DNA of 64,000 nt from an uncultured Clostridia bacterium (GTDB taxonomy: Bacteria; Bacillota; Clostridia; TANB77; UBA1234), in assembly GCA_934149405.1 (NCBI GenBank), contig CAKPEV010000004.1, positions 62,001 to 126,000 of the forward strand, read 5' to 3'. The notes beneath the pieces are model-generated. The model did not search any database. It was not told the DNA's origin and saw nothing but the letters and a program-made list of their open reading frames with translations. Below, one piece after another: positions 1 to 8,430 of the stretch (position 1 is its first letter; the number at the start of each line of letters is the position of its first letter). The position numbers were made by a program, and so were the translations under genes.

Positions 1-645
1 CAAAAAAGTATTTACTAATATTTTTTTATATTTTTCATTATTTTTTCCTAAAAGTATAGAACATATAAGCATAGAACCATACATCATAAATGAAAGATAC
101 CCATCTTTTAGATTAAAACAACCAACAAAAGATCTGTATGAGTCGTATGCTAAAAGTGAACTAATAAATACCCATATCATAAATATCATTAGCAAAGTAA
201 GAGGCCATTGCGTTTTCAAAAAAGTTTTTATCTTTTGCCATATTTTTCCGTTAGCGCTCTCCATAAATGAAACTAAGTAATATAAAACAAGTATTATGGT
301 CGCAACTAATAAAACCATATTATAATAATAGATTATAGAAGTTGGATTCTCAACAGAAGTTTTAAAATAACCATTTGTCGTATAATATCTATCAGTTTTA
401 TATAGTGGATTTAAAAATGCTCCACTTTTTTCCTCTTTATCTAGCAAAGTTTCCGAATTCAACATTGCACTTATACTATCTTCAGTTGTTGAAACGGTTC
501 TATTGACCATAGTAGGAACTATATTCAAAATAAATACGTATACTAAAAACTGAATGCATAAAGCAAACAATATTAAGAACGCAAACTTACTAATAGCTTG
601 TTCTGTTTTTTCTTTTTTAGACAATTTCTTTTGCGTGCTTGCCAC
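1..645 (-). CDS. O-antigen ligase-like polytopic membrane protein (partial, runs off the window)
   Basis: The open frame starts at a GTG preceded by an AAGGAGGAG ribosome site and stays open to the window edge, so only the first 215 residues are visible. I translated it from the minus strand. A Lys-rich cytoplasmic start is followed by hydrophobic segments near residues 18-40, 98-118, 138-158 and 178-195. The stretch WVFISSLLAYDSYRSFVG followed by a GY is typical of the Wzy/WaaL (O-antigen ligase) family, where a Trp-x-x-x-S-x-x-x-A-x-x-x-x-x-S-x-x-G pattern sits in one membrane helix. Such proteins polymerise or ligate surface polysaccharide outside the membrane. A terminator separates it from xerD, so it is probably its own unit. 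The family call is from pattern only; another polytopic glycan enzyme is possible. Confidence 0.55.
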   Translation of the reverse strand, partial: MASTQKKLSKKEKTEQAISKFAFLILFALCIQFLVYVFILNIVPTMVNRTVSTTEDSISAMLNSETLLDKEEKSGAFLNPLYKTDRYYTTNGYFKTSVENPTSIIYYYNMVLLVATIILVLYYLVSFMESANGKIWQKIKTFLKTQWPLTLLMIFMIWVFISSLLAYDSYRSFVGCFNLKDGYLSFMMYGSMLICSILLGKNNEKYKKILVNTFL

Positions 646-705
646 AAAAATCTCCTCCTTATAATTTTTCATTTAGTATAATTCTCAATTATTTTATCAT
701 AACAG

Positions 706-747
706 ACAAAAAAATACCACAAATATATATTTATATTTGTGGTATTT
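706..747 (-). terminator. Rho-independent terminator after xerD
   Basis: The arms AATACCACAAATATA and its complement form a long A/T-rich stem, and on the minus strand it runs into seven Ts. It lies 14 bases past the xerD stop codon. Confidence 0.75.
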
Positions 748-760
748 TAATAATATTTCA

Positions 761-1645
761 TTACGCACGTGGATGAGATTTCATATATACGTCTTTTATT
801 CTATTTTGGCCAATTTGCGCATATACTTGAGTAGATGATATATCAGAATGGCCTAACATTTCTTGAATTGCTCTAAGCTCAGCACCATTTTCTAACAAAT
901 GTACAGCAAAAGAATGTCTTAATGTATGTGGTGTTATATCAACGTCTATGTTGGCTTGAGTTTTATATTGTTTAATAATCTTCCAAAAGCCTTGTCTTGT
1001 CAATCTTTGACCATTTATATTAACAAATAATGCCTTATCGTTTTCATCTTTTAAAAGAATATTTCTTGATTTTTCAATATATTCTTTTAATGCATTAACT
1101 GCTAATGAACCTATTGGAATAATTCTTTCCTTGCTCTTTCCAACACATTTAATATAATTTTCTTCCAAATTTATATCGTTTATATTTAAAGAAATAAGTT
1201 CTGTAACTCTTATACCTGTAGCATAAACTAATTCTAGCATTGCCTTATCTCTATATCCTTTTAAATCAACGCACTTTGGTTGTTCTAATAAAAGTTCAAC
1301 TTGCTCTGAAGTTAAAACCTTTGGTGGCTTTCTCTCTATTTTAGGAGACTCTATATCAAGTGTAGGATCCTCTGAAATAACTTTTGTTCTATGCAAATAT
1401 TGGTAAAAAGAACGTAAAGATGCAAGATTTCTTGAAACTGTAGAAACTGCTTTTCCTTTTTCTTTCAAATTTTCCAAATATTCCTTTATTTCTTGACTGT
1501 CTGTATTTATCATATCTAAATTATTTTCAGTTAAATAATTACAATATAGCTTTATATCTCTATTATATGACTGTAAAGTATTATCAGATAACTTTTTGTC
1601 ATTTTGTAAAAATCCTAAAAAATTCTCTACCAAATTATTTTCCAT
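761..1645 (-). CDS. xerD: Site-specific tyrosine recombinase XerD
   Basis: Tyrosine recombinase that resolves chromosome dimers at dif with a partner XerC-type subunit. All catalytic residues are visible in the 294-residue product: Arg146 (ATGIRVTEL), Lys170, His240-x-x-Arg243 (HTLRHSF), His266 (LGHSD) and Tyr275 (VYAQI). The N-terminal SAM-like core-binding domain spans about residues 5-90. The start chosen is the ATG eight bases after AGGAG; an in-frame upstream start would add 11 residues without a ribosome site. Length fits XerC/XerD (about 295-300). The neighbour spoIIM lies upstream, as in Bacillus where spoIIM-xerD are adjacent, which favours XerD over XerC. A promoter of its own is visible about 120 bases upstream. 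Confidence 0.9.
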   Translation of the reverse strand: MENNLVENFLGFLQNDKKLSDNTLQSYNRDIKLYCNYLTENNLDMINTDSQEIKEYLENLKEKGKAVSTVSRNLASLRSFYQYLHRTKVISEDPTLDIESPKIERKPPKVLTSEQVELLLEQPKCVDLKGYRDKAMLELVYATGIRVTELISLNINDINLEENYIKCVGKSKERIIPIGSLAVNALKEYIEKSRNILLKDENDKALFVNINGQRLTRQGFWKIIKQYKTQANIDVDITPHTLRHSFAVHLLENGAELRAIQEMLGHSDISSTQVYAQIGQNRIKDVYMKSHPRA

Positions 1646-1760
1646 CCCACATACTCCTTCTGTAATCAAATTGTACATAATTTTCTATAATTTAAAATAA
1701 TATTTTTAGGCTTATGTGCACCATTTATCTTTTGTAATTATGTAATTTCTTGACAAGGTT

Positions 1761-1789
1761 ATTTTATACAATAAGTATAAATAATGCAA
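1761..1789 (-). promoter_or_regulatory. Sigma-A type promoter for xerD
   Basis: On the minus strand TTGCAT, a 17-base spacer and TAAAAT lie upstream of xerD, between it and spoIIM. The rest of this 228-base gap shows no gene. Confidence 0.5.
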
Positions 1790-1873
1790 GCTTTTTTTAA
1801 TATTTTATGTAAAATTATTTTCATCTTAAAAATATTAAAAACTCTTTAAATTTTTCTCGAGCAATCAAAAATT

Positions 1874-2491
1874 TTAGATAATATTTTTTCCAATTTGCAT
1901 CATATACATTTCTAATACACTTGAGACAATTAGTGCTATTGACATCAATATGCAAACACCAGAATGTCTCACAAATTCAGACTTTATATCTTTGTTTTTT
2001 CTTATAACGTTGTACATGACATTAATTGCACTTTGGCATAGCATAATCATAACACCAACATTAATTATTGTTGTAAGATACAAAATAATATAAATAAAAC
2101 TATATCCTTTAGCTAGTCCAAATGTAGCCAAAATATATGATATCGTTATTCCAATTGAAATGCCATCAAAAAATATTGCAAATAATAGTATTGGTGCACC
2201 AACAACAGAAAGACCTACTATCCAAAAGAACAATATTAATAATCCATTTTGGCACAAAGAACTATATAATGTTTTTTCTAATATATCATTTTTTATTGTT
2301 GTCATTTTAACACTAGTTAGCACACTATTCCCTTGTTGTCCTTTAGCTATATATAAAGAACCCAAAATAATGCCAAGTAAAAAGATTGCACATAGCAAAA
2401 TATACACTATATACGTTCCTTTTAAGTTTCTGACATTTCCTTTTAAATTTCTTGCGCCTTTATTCTTTATACTTATAAATCTAATATTCAT
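1874..2491 (-). CDS. spoIIM: Stage II sporulation protein M
   Basis: Membrane subunit of the SpoIIDMP complex that drives septal peptidoglycan remodelling and engulfment in the sporulating mother cell. The product of 205 residues has a basic start, then about five hydrophobic segments (near 28-50, 83-105, 110-130, 145-165, 180-200), matching the SpoIIM/DUF95 family in length and layout. Its start is the ATG five bases after GGAGGG, not the in-frame ATG 15 bases further upstream. It lies just downstream of rnhA. SpoIID is encoded elsewhere in this window; a SpoIIP gene is not seen. Confidence 0.85.
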   Translation of the reverse strand: MNIRFISIKNKGARNLKGNVRNLKGTYIVYILLCAIFLLGIILGSLYIAKGQQGNSVLTSVKMTTIKNDILEKTLYSSLCQNGLLILFFWIVGLSVVGAPILLFAIFFDGISIGITISYILATFGLAKGYSFIYIILYLTTIINVGVMIMLCQSAINVMYNVIRKNKDIKSEFVRHSGVCILMSIALIVSSVLEMYMMQIGKNII

Positions 2492-2554
2492 TTGTACCCT
2501 CCACACATTTTATTTAATAAATAATTATGTTTTGAGCATCTAGAATATGACACC

Positions 2555-2992
2555 TTATCCAAGCGCTTTTGTCGCTGCTACCGCCATTTCATCACATCGA
2601 TTATTATATTTGTTATCACTATGTCCTTTTACTTTTATCCATTCTATTGAATGCACTTTAGTAAAAGCATATATTTCTTGCCATAGTTCCTTGTTTTTAA
2701 CATCCTTTTTATCAGCTGTTTTCCAGCCATTTTTAAACCAATTATAAATCCAGCCTTGTACAAAAGCATTAATTAAATATGCACTATCACTGTACAATTT
2801 CACTTTGCAAGGTCTCTTCAAAAGCTTTAACGCCTCTATTGGTGCTGTAAGCTCCATTTTGTTATTTGTAGTCATTTTCTCTGCACCGCTAATTTCTTTT
2901 TTTGCGTCTCCATAAATTAGTATTGCTCCCCATCCACCTTTTCCGGGGTTACCGCTACAAGCACCATCTGTATATATAGTTACTTCTTCCAT
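2555..2992 (-). CDS. rnhA: Ribonuclease HI
   Basis: Cleaves the RNA strand of RNA-DNA hybrids, for example Okazaki primers and R-loops. The 145-residue product has the four acidic catalytic residues of the family: Asp9 (YTDGACSGNPG), Glu47 (NKMELTA), Asp69 (YSDSAY) and Asp134 (NNRCDEMA), with the assisting His124 in VKGHSDN. Length is standard for type 1 RNase H and there is no hybrid-binding extension. It sits 20 bases behind the tmcAL stop, in one minus-strand run with tmcAL and spoIIM. Confidence 0.95.
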   Translation of the reverse strand: MEEVTIYTDGACSGNPGKGGWGAILIYGDAKKEISGAEKMTTNNKMELTAPIEALKLLKRPCKVKLYSDSAYLINAFVQGWIYNWFKNGWKTADKKDVKNKELWQEIYAFTKVHSIEWIKVKGHSDNKYNNRCDEMAVAATKALG

Positions 2993-3011
2993 AGAAATTT
3001 TAACCCCTCTC

Positions 3012-4250
3012 TTATATCTGTACGATTTGTTTTGTATAGTCTAAATTAGATTCTCTGTAGTTTGGAATTTGATATCCCAATGTATATATATTTGTGGCTA
3101 AAATATCTTTTTCTATCATTCTTCTTCCTGTTTCATTTGCACTTTTTAAAAATTTACTTACAGAAGTAACTATAGGTAAATTTGATTTATTATATATTTG
3201 CGATAATAATTTTTCTCCATTCTTAGTAAAGCCTAATACTCTTATGTATTGTGGATTGTATTTATAATTATTTACTTCATCTTTTGTTATGTCTAACAGA
3301 GCATGAATTAAGATTCTTTGGATTCTCGTTCTTGTATATCTTTTTGATTTTAACATCTCTATCATTTTTTCTATTTCTGTTGTTTCGTTCGATGCTTTTT
3401 TTAACACATTTTCTAACCCCTCTGAAACATCTGCAAGTTCAAATAAATCTTGTGCTAGATTTTTTCTAAGAACATAAAAAATTTCTTTTTCAAAATTCGA
3501 TATATTCATCGGTGCTTTTCCACTAATAATTTGAGAACTTAAAATATTAAAACTACTTTCAGGCATTACTTCTTGTAATTCTTGTACTTTATCGTCATTT
3601 AGCATTTGTCTTATAGCAGTTGCACTACACACTCCATCAACGATATTTATAGAATTATAATCCTCGCCTTTTCTTAAAACAACATTTGGCGAAATTGTAC
3701 TATTGTTATACATTAATGCTTTTAAATATTCTATTCCAAGAATATTATTTGAATCCATCAAGATTTCAGATATGTATTTCGAATCAAACTCTTTTTTGGT
3801 AAAAGATTTTAGTGCGTTTCCTCTAGCAACTGGATATGAATACCCTTTTTTTAATTCGGATTGCAACATACTCTTATAATCATTAGGTTCAAGATAAAGA
3901 ATGTTAGCAATTCTTTTTAATACATCTAAATCTTTTGTTTTGGCACCAAAAGACAAATCGTCAACTATTCCAAGACTATCTAAAAGTCCAATGCTTCCTT
4001 GAGCAAAATATTCGGCACTAGATGTAGCATAATATACAGGCAATTCAACAACTAAATCCACCCCGTTTTTCAATGCCATTTCGGTTCTTGTCCATTTATC
4101 GAATAATGCAGGTGCACCTCTTTGCACAAAGTTTCCACTCATGACAGCAACAATTGCGTCGCAATTAGTCTGTTCTTTTGTTTTTTCAATATGATAAGCA
4201 TGTCCATTATGAAATGGATTGTATTCTGCAATAATTCCACAAACCTTCAT
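3012..4250 (-). CDS. tmcAL: tRNA(Met) cytidine acetate ligase (YlbM family)
   Basis: Forms N4-acetylcytidine at the wobble base of elongator tRNA(Met) using acetate and ATP through an acetyl-adenylate. The nucleotidyltransferase motif is at the very N terminus: GIIAEYNPFHNGHAYHI, with the HxGH signature at residues 14-17. The all-helical C-terminal region follows. The product has 412 residues when started at the ATG with AGAGGAG upstream; a longer frame exists but would begin inside the end of the preceding gene. Length agrees with the family (about 390-420). In B. subtilis the ylbF-ylbM region carries it; here ylbF is elsewhere in the window. Confidence 0.9.
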   Translation of the reverse strand: MKVCGIIAEYNPFHNGHAYHIEKTKEQTNCDAIVAVMSGNFVQRGAPALFDKWTRTEMALKNGVDLVVELPVYYATSSAEYFAQGSIGLLDSLGIVDDLSFGAKTKDLDVLKRIANILYLEPNDYKSMLQSELKKGYSYPVARGNALKSFTKKEFDSKYISEILMDSNNILGIEYLKALMYNNSTISPNVVLRKGEDYNSINIVDGVCSATAIRQMLNDDKVQELQEVMPESSFNILSSQIISGKAPMNISNFEKEIFYVLRKNLAQDLFELADVSEGLENVLKKASNETTEIEKMIEMLKSKRYTRTRIQRILIHALLDITKDEVNNYKYNPQYIRVLGFTKNGEKLLSQIYNKSNLPIVTSVSKFLKSANETGRRMIEKDILATNIYTLGYQIPNYRESNLDYTKQIVQI

Positions 4251-4272
4251 TTTTATCTCCTCTTTACTACTA

Positions 4273-5301
4273 TTATTTTTCTTTATCTTGTTTATCATCT
4301 ACATCTTTTTGCTCTTCTTTTTCCTCTTTATCATCTACATCTTTTGACTCTTCTTTTTCTTCATCATCTACAGCTTTTGACTCTTCTTTTTCTTCATCAT
4401 CTACAGCTTTTTGTTCATTTTCCATAATTTTTTCAATTACATTTTTAATACCATTTCCTTTTTTATCACTGCCAAGTAATGTTAGAAATGCATCTAATTT
4501 CACTGCTCTAAGTGCGTATAAAACATACACATATGTTAAAGCAAGTGATGTATAATAAGTATAGTCTTTTATTGTTCCTACAATACAAATAGATATAATT
4601 TCAATTATAAATGGCAACGTATATGCATAAATTGACAGCTTAATATAATTTGAAAAACTTGCTTTTATTCCGAAGAATAGGCTTATAATTGAAGCAATCA
4701 ACGCAATAAATATTATTCTAATAATCACTACAAATAAATACGTAATTGCGACTGTCAAATAAATATATATATCCGTTTTTATTTTGCTTAGCTGATTACT
4801 TTGATATTTTGACAATTCATTAAATAGTCCAACCTTGTCTATATTAAATGCAACATCTGAAAAATCTAATTCTATTACACCTTCGCCATTTGATTCCATA
4901 ACTATTTTATCAGAAGTAATTATTATCGAAGAATCATATATAAATAAGTTCTCATACTCTTCAGTGCTCTTTAGTTGTTCATATGAATAATTAGTATTTA
5001 TAAGCAAATATGATTTACTTGTAAGTGTTTTCGATATTACTTCATGTACATCAAGCTTTGAGTTTTCTAATTCAAATTCTGGCACTATTGTATCATAGTT
5101 AGCAATCAATTCTTCAAATACAACATTTATCTTTGAAACTAAATTAACCGTTAGTGCAGCACTCATTACTAATACTAATGTTATTACATATAAAATTGCA
5201 TTACTTAATTTTTCATGTCTTAGCAAAAACGGGTATACCCTAAAATCTGTTATTGCTAGGAACACTTTTTCAAAAAAGTTTAATTTTTCTTTCTTATCCA
5301 A
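4273..5301 (-). CDS. DUF1189 family membrane protein with acidic C-terminal repeats
   Basis: The 342-residue product matches the DUF1189 family: an N-terminal FFEKVFLAITDFRVYPFL segment, a first membrane helix near 37-57, an extracytoplasmic domain of about 130 residues, then a cluster of helices near 185-290. The function of the family is not known. The last 55 residues are a charged tail of four imperfect copies of a DVDDxEEKEE-type unit, a feature I do not associate with the family. It lies between the M24 peptidase and tmcAL in a run of closely spaced minus-strand genes. Confidence 0.75.
   Translation of the reverse strand: MDKKEKLNFFEKVFLAITDFRVYPFLLRHEKLSNAILYVITLVLVMSAALTVNLVSKINVVFEELIANYDTIVPEFELENSKLDVHEVISKTLTSKSYLLINTNYSYEQLKSTEEYENLFIYDSSIIITSDKIVMESNGEGVIELDFSDVAFNIDKVGLFNELSKYQSNQLSKIKTDIYIYLTVAITYLFVVIIRIIFIALIASIISLFFGIKASFSNYIKLSIYAYTLPFIIEIISICIVGTIKDYTYYTSLALTYVYVLYALRAVKLDAFLTLLGSDKKGNGIKNVIEKIMENEQKAVDDEEKEESKAVDDEEKEESKDVDDKEEKEEQKDVDDKQDKEK
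4288..4412 (-). repeat. Short tandem repeats encoding the acidic tail of the DUF1189 protein
   Basis: Units of 33-36 bases, each encoding a version of AVDDEEKEESK, occur in four consecutive copies; the two copies nearest the start of the tail are almost identical. Such arrays can change copy number by slippage. Confidence 0.8.
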
Positions 5302-5315
5302 TATTTATCCCAACC

Positions 5316-6035
5316 TTATAATATTATCATTTTTTCTGATGCATGGGTGAACATTTCTAGCCCATCATTTGTTAAAACGCCAACATCTTCTATTCTAATT
5401 CCAAATTCATTTTCTAAATAAATACCCGGCTCTATAGAAAACACCATATTCTCTTCTAATTTATCTTCTCTTTTAGGCGAAAGAACTGGCATCTCATGTA
5501 CTTCACATCCAACACCATGGCCTAATGCATGAGCATAGTCATAACCAAATTCTTTTATTGGTAATCTACCATATTCATCGGCTTCCTTTGCAGTCATTCC
5601 AACTCTTATGTTTTTAATTGCATTTTCATATGTCTTATATACCAAATTATAAATCTCAACTTGTTTTTCTGTTGGTGTACCTATAAAAACAATTCTAGAC
5701 ATATCTGAGCAATATCCATCTAGGATGCATCCCATATCAAATTGAATTATATCATTTTCTTGAATCTTTCTTTCAGTTGGTGTCGAATGGATTTGGGCTG
5801 AATTTACACCAGACCCTATTATTGTATCAAAAGATAAGCCTTCTGCCCCATTTTTTACAAAAAAATCATAAACAATAGTTGAAATATCTTTTTCTGCCAT
5901 ACCTGGTTTTATTTTGTTACACACATTTTTAAAGCATACTTCGCCAAGCTCCGCTGCTTTTCTCAATTTATCAATTTCTTCTTTTGTCTTTACCATTCCC
6001 ATATCGATTCGAATACTTGTAGTATTCTTATTCAC
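5316..6035 (-). CDS. M24 family metallopeptidase (Xaa-Pro aminopeptidase-like, catalytic domain only)
   Basis: A pita-bread fold dimetal peptidase. All five metal ligands are present: Asp100, Asp111, His173, Glu202 and Glu216, with the supporting His83. At 239 residues it lacks the N-terminal creatinase domain found in most bacterial PepP/YqhT proteins, and so resembles methionine aminopeptidase in size. The motif HALGHGVGCEVHE is of the Xaa-Pro dipeptidase type, which favours that branch over Map. The start is uncertain: the GTG used here sits too close to AAAGGAA, and the next candidate, ATG at residue 12, lies beyond a small hairpin (GAATACT/AGTATTC). Its neighbours are a prepilin peptidase and DUF1189. 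Confidence 0.75.
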   Translation of the reverse strand: MNKNTTSIRIDMGMVKTKEEIDKLRKAAELGEVCFKNVCNKIKPGMAEKDISTIVYDFFVKNGAEGLSFDTIIGSGVNSAQIHSTPTERKIQENDIIQFDMGCILDGYCSDMSRIVFIGTPTEKQVEIYNLVYKTYENAIKNIRVGMTAKEADEYGRLPIKEFGYDYAHALGHGVGCEVHEMPVLSPKREDKLEENMVFSIEPGIYLENEFGIRIEDVGVLTNDGLEMFTHASEKMIIL

Positions 6036-6048
6036 TTCCTTTACTTAA

Positions 6049-6738
6049 TTAAAATAAATTTTCCATCATTGGCAATATTGTTGTGTATGGCATGAACATT
6101 GTTAAAAAAGATGCTATTACTATGAAAGGTCCAAAAGGAATATAATCATCTACTTTTTTAATTTTAGTAATTAACAATATAATGCTTACAATTGCACCAA
6201 CAGCAAATGACAATATAAATATTTGAAAAATGTTTCTAGCGCCAAAAAACATTCCTAGCATTCCCATTAATTTTACATCGCCTAATCCCATTCCTTCTTT
6301 TTTGTAGGCAATTAATGCAAATAAAGCGATTAACAAAAATATTCCTGCTCCGGCAAACATTCCAAGTAAAAGTTCGACGCCTTCTACTACATTTGTTATT
6401 AATTTTATATAGATGTACACTAGACCAACTAAAAAACCTGTCATATTTAAACCATTAGGTATTATTTGAGCTTTTATATCTATAAAAGCATCCATTATTA
6501 ATATAATGCTTAAAAATGAGTACACAAAAAACTTCTCTGAAATTCCAAAGAAAAATAATAACGCAATTAATGCAATTGGCGTGATAAATCCAACCTTAAC
6601 ATCAAATTTCATATCGTCTTTTATACTTTTTTCAAATATTTTCTCTTCATTGCTAAATCTTTTAATCAAAGCTGTCATAAATGGTGATATTGCCAATCCA
6701 AAGATAGCAACTATAATATTAGTAATAATACTGCTCAT
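6049..6738 (-). CDS. Type IV prepilin peptidase, A24 family, catalytic domain only
   Basis: Intramembrane aspartyl protease that removes the leader peptide of type IV pilins or pseudopilins. The two catalytic aspartates are visible: Asp87 in FIDIKAQIIPNGLN and Asp154 in the GxGD motif (GMGLGDVKLMG). About six membrane helices are predicted. At 229 residues it lacks the N-terminal cysteine-motif methylase domain of PilD/ComC, as in TadV/CpaA-type enzymes. No pilin or secretion ATPase lies in the window, so its substrate must be encoded elsewhere. It follows yqeG by only one base and precedes the M24 gene by 13. Confidence 0.85.
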   Translation of the reverse strand: MSSIITNIIVAIFGLAISPFMTALIKRFSNEEKIFEKSIKDDMKFDVKVGFITPIALIALLFFFGISEKFFVYSFLSIILIMDAFIDIKAQIIPNGLNMTGFLVGLVYIYIKLITNVVEGVELLLGMFAGAGIFLLIALFALIAYKKEGMGLGDVKLMGMLGMFFGARNIFQIFILSFAVGAIVSIILLITKIKKVDDYIPFGPFIVIASFLTMFMPYTTILPMMENLF

Positions 6739-6739
6739 T

Positions 6740-7240
6740 TTAATCTTCCTTCACTTTCTTTTTATAAATATTTAATATTAATGCTTCTATTGGTCTTTTC
6801 CACGTAGTATACCAAAAATCTTTTTTACTTATCGGTTCAACATACAAAGATTGAATCTTCATTTTATTTGCACCTATAACATCTGTAAAAATTTGGTCTC
6901 CAATAGCCACACATTCTTCTGGTTCCAAATTTAATAACTTGATTGCTTTTTTAAAGCCTCTTTTTAGCGGTTTTGTGGCACACATTATATATTCCAAATT
7001 CAATGTTTCTGCCACATTAGAAATTTTTTCTTTATTATTAGAATTTGAAAGTATACATATTCTGAAATCTTTGTTTTTTGCTTCTGCCACCCATTCTTTT
7101 ATGCCATCTGGCATTACCTCTTTATAGTCGATTAATGTATTGTCTACATCTAATATAATTCCTCGAATTCCTATATCATATAACATATTTAAATCTATAC
7201 TTTGAACATTTTTATAATAAAACTTTGGATACAGTAGCAT
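6740..7240 (-). CDS. yqeG: YqeG family HAD IIIA-type phosphatase
   Basis: HAD-superfamily phosphatase of 166 residues. The nucleophile motif LDVDNTLIDY (Asp31, Asp33) is near the N terminus, motif II is CILSNSN, and motif IV is AIGDQIFTDVIGA. The N-terminal LLYPKFYYKNV start is typical of YqeG. The biological substrate is unknown. It is the first gene of a minus-strand run (yqeG, prepilin peptidase, M24, DUF1189, tmcAL, rnhA, spoIIM), with a clear promoter just upstream and an AGGAGGAG ribosome site. Confidence 0.85.
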   Translation of the reverse strand: MLLYPKFYYKNVQSIDLNMLYDIGIRGIILDVDNTLIDYKEVMPDGIKEWVAEAKNKDFRICILSNSNNKEKISNVAETLNLEYIMCATKPLKRGFKKAIKLLNLEPEECVAIGDQIFTDVIGANKMKIQSLYVEPISKKDFWYTTWKRPIEALILNIYKKKVKED

Positions 7241-7273
7241 AAATCTCCTCCTATGTAAACATTATTCCATACA

Positions 7274-7302
7274 AATATACCAATATATTGCCCAAAAGTC
7301 AA
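7274..7302 (-). promoter_or_regulatory. Sigma-A type promoter for the yqeG operon
   Basis: The minus strand shows TTGACT, 17 bases, then TATATT. It diverges from the promoter of the neighbouring plus-strand zinc-ribbon gene, with only eight bases between the two -35 boxes. Confidence 0.65.
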
Positions 7303-7310
7303 TTTTTCTC

Positions 7311-7339
7311 TTTAACATTTTTTATATGTATGATATAAT
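7311..7339 (+). promoter_or_regulatory. Sigma-A type promoter for the zinc-ribbon protein
   Basis: TTTAAC, a 17-base spacer and TATAAT lie 60 bases before the start codon. Confidence 0.65.
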
Positions 7340-7399
7340 TTCATCATGGTAATAATGAAGTTGATTAATAATCAATTTCCTACAAACGGAGGGATAAAT

Positions 7400-7657
7400 A
7401 TGGAAATTAAAAAATGTATTAATTGTGGAAGTTTTATTTCATCTGACGCTACTTTGTGCAGTACTTGTGCAAACAAAATAACATATGAAAATACTGTATT
7501 AAAGAATTTTTTTGATGAAAACGCAAGTTTTGATTCAATACCTTCAATCTCAGCGGTTACTGGTATTGCACCATCAGCAGTTCAACGTTTTATGATTAGC
7601 AATAACTATATAGACACTAATGCCGATTCATCAGGCTTTAGCCCTATTCAATATTAA
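7400..7657 (+). CDS. Small zinc-ribbon and helix-turn-helix protein, YvyF/TIGR03826-like
   Basis: An 85-residue protein started at the ATG seven bases after GGAGGG; an 18-codon upstream extension has no ribosome site. Cys6-x-x-Cys9 and Cys20-x-x-Cys23 form a zinc ribbon. The second half (from VLKNFFDENA to RFMISNNYID) reads as a short helical DNA-binding-like unit. This arrangement matches the flagellar operon protein family that includes B. subtilis YvyF, whose role is unclear. No flagellar genes are next to it: it is a single gene with its own promoter and a strong terminator. A generic zinc-ribbon regulator is the alternative reading. Confidence 0.6.
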   Translation: MEIKKCINCGSFISSDATLCSTCANKITYENTVLKNFFDENASFDSIPSISAVTGIAPSAVQRFMISNNYIDTNADSSGFSPIQY

Positions 7658-7659
7658 TT

Positions 7660-7693
7660 AATATCCCTCAGTTTTCACTGAGGGATATTTCAT
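7660..7693. terminator. Bidirectional terminator between two convergent genes
   Basis: The 12-base arms AATATCCCTCAG and CTGAGGGATATT flank a six-base loop, with a T-rich tract on the plus side. It separates the zinc-ribbon gene from the convergent HD-domain gene. Confidence 0.9.
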
Positions 7694-7705
7694 TTTTATA
7701 ATATT

Positions 7706-8365
7706 TTATAATAGTAATGAGCCATTAATTTCCAAATGGAACCACACGCCCAAGAAATTTGCTGCACCTTTGCACATAAGCATTCTATCTAAGAAGATTT
7801 CAAAATACTTTATTACCGGGCAAATTGATGTATCAATTTTTAATCTTAAATATACTTTTTTGCCTTCAACATCCACATCAAAATTTGCTTCTTCAACTGC
7901 ATAGTTTACTCTATCGTGTATATCAAATCTTGATCTATTTGCATCTCTAACTCTTGTTCTATGAACATCTGATTTATCGGCAAGTATTAATGCTGCAGAT
8001 ATTGCACTTACAGCAGTTCCTGTCTTTTCGTCGTGATTTCCTATTGCCATCATAATTTCTGCTGCCTCAGAAATAGACATTCCTTTTCTCTTTAAAATAT
8101 CATAAGCAAGAATTGCACCGTTATGTGCATGGTCCTCTCTATTTATCGCATTGCCAATGTCATGCATATATCCAGCAATTTTTGCAAGTTCACAAGTTCT
8201 AGCTGGATATCCTAATTCTTTTAAAATTCTTTCTGATGTGTTAGACACAATTCCTAAATGCCTATACCCATGTTCTGTATATCCTAATTCCATAAGTTGT
8301 CTCTCTGTATCCTCTATCAATATTTTTATTTCTTCATCATTTTTTATATCTTCAAATGTAATCAT
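7706..8365 (-). CDS. HD-domain metal-dependent phosphohydrolase
   Basis: A 219-residue protein with an HD domain: His36 in HGYRHLG, His68-Asp69 in AGYMHDIGNA, a downstream pair in REDHAHNGA, and a further IGNHDE and LADKSDV. This spacing is of the six-His HD type found in nucleotide or cyclic-dinucleotide phosphohydrolases. The C-terminal region of about 80 residues is beta-rich and I do not recognise it. It is a single gene with a promoter and a good AAGGAG site; its substrate cannot be inferred. Confidence 0.75.
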   Translation of the reverse strand: MITFEDIKNDEEIKILIEDTERQLMELGYTEHGYRHLGIVSNTSERILKELGYPARTCELAKIAGYMHDIGNAINREDHAHNGAILAYDILKRKGMSISEAAEIMMAIGNHDEKTGTAVSAISAALILADKSDVHRTRVRDANRSRFDIHDRVNYAVEEANFDVDVEGKKVYLRLKIDTSICPVIKYFEIFLDRMLMCKGAANFLGVWFHLEINGSLLL

Positions 8366-8397
8366 ATTTTATCTCCTTATAACATATATTATAACTT

Positions 8398-8425
8398 ATT
8401 ATATCAAACACTTTAAGTTATGCAA
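8398..8425 (-). promoter_or_regulatory. Sigma-A type promoter for the HD-domain gene
   Basis: TTGCAT, a 16-base spacer and TATAAT on the minus strand. Confidence 0.5.
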
Positions 8426-8430
8426 GAGCA

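Noticed and set aside
761..1645. Tyrosine recombinase as an integrase of a mobile element
   Set aside because: Length, motif set and spoIIM linkage fit chromosomal XerD; no element borders were found.
2160..2543. 127-codon plus-strand frame opposite spoIIM
   Set aside because: Antisense shadow with Pro/Phe/Ile-rich content and no ribosome site.
4122..4427. Plus-strand frame of about 100 codons over the DUF1189 tail
   Set aside because: It is a shadow of the repeat on the opposite strand, Leu/His-rich and without a ribosome site.
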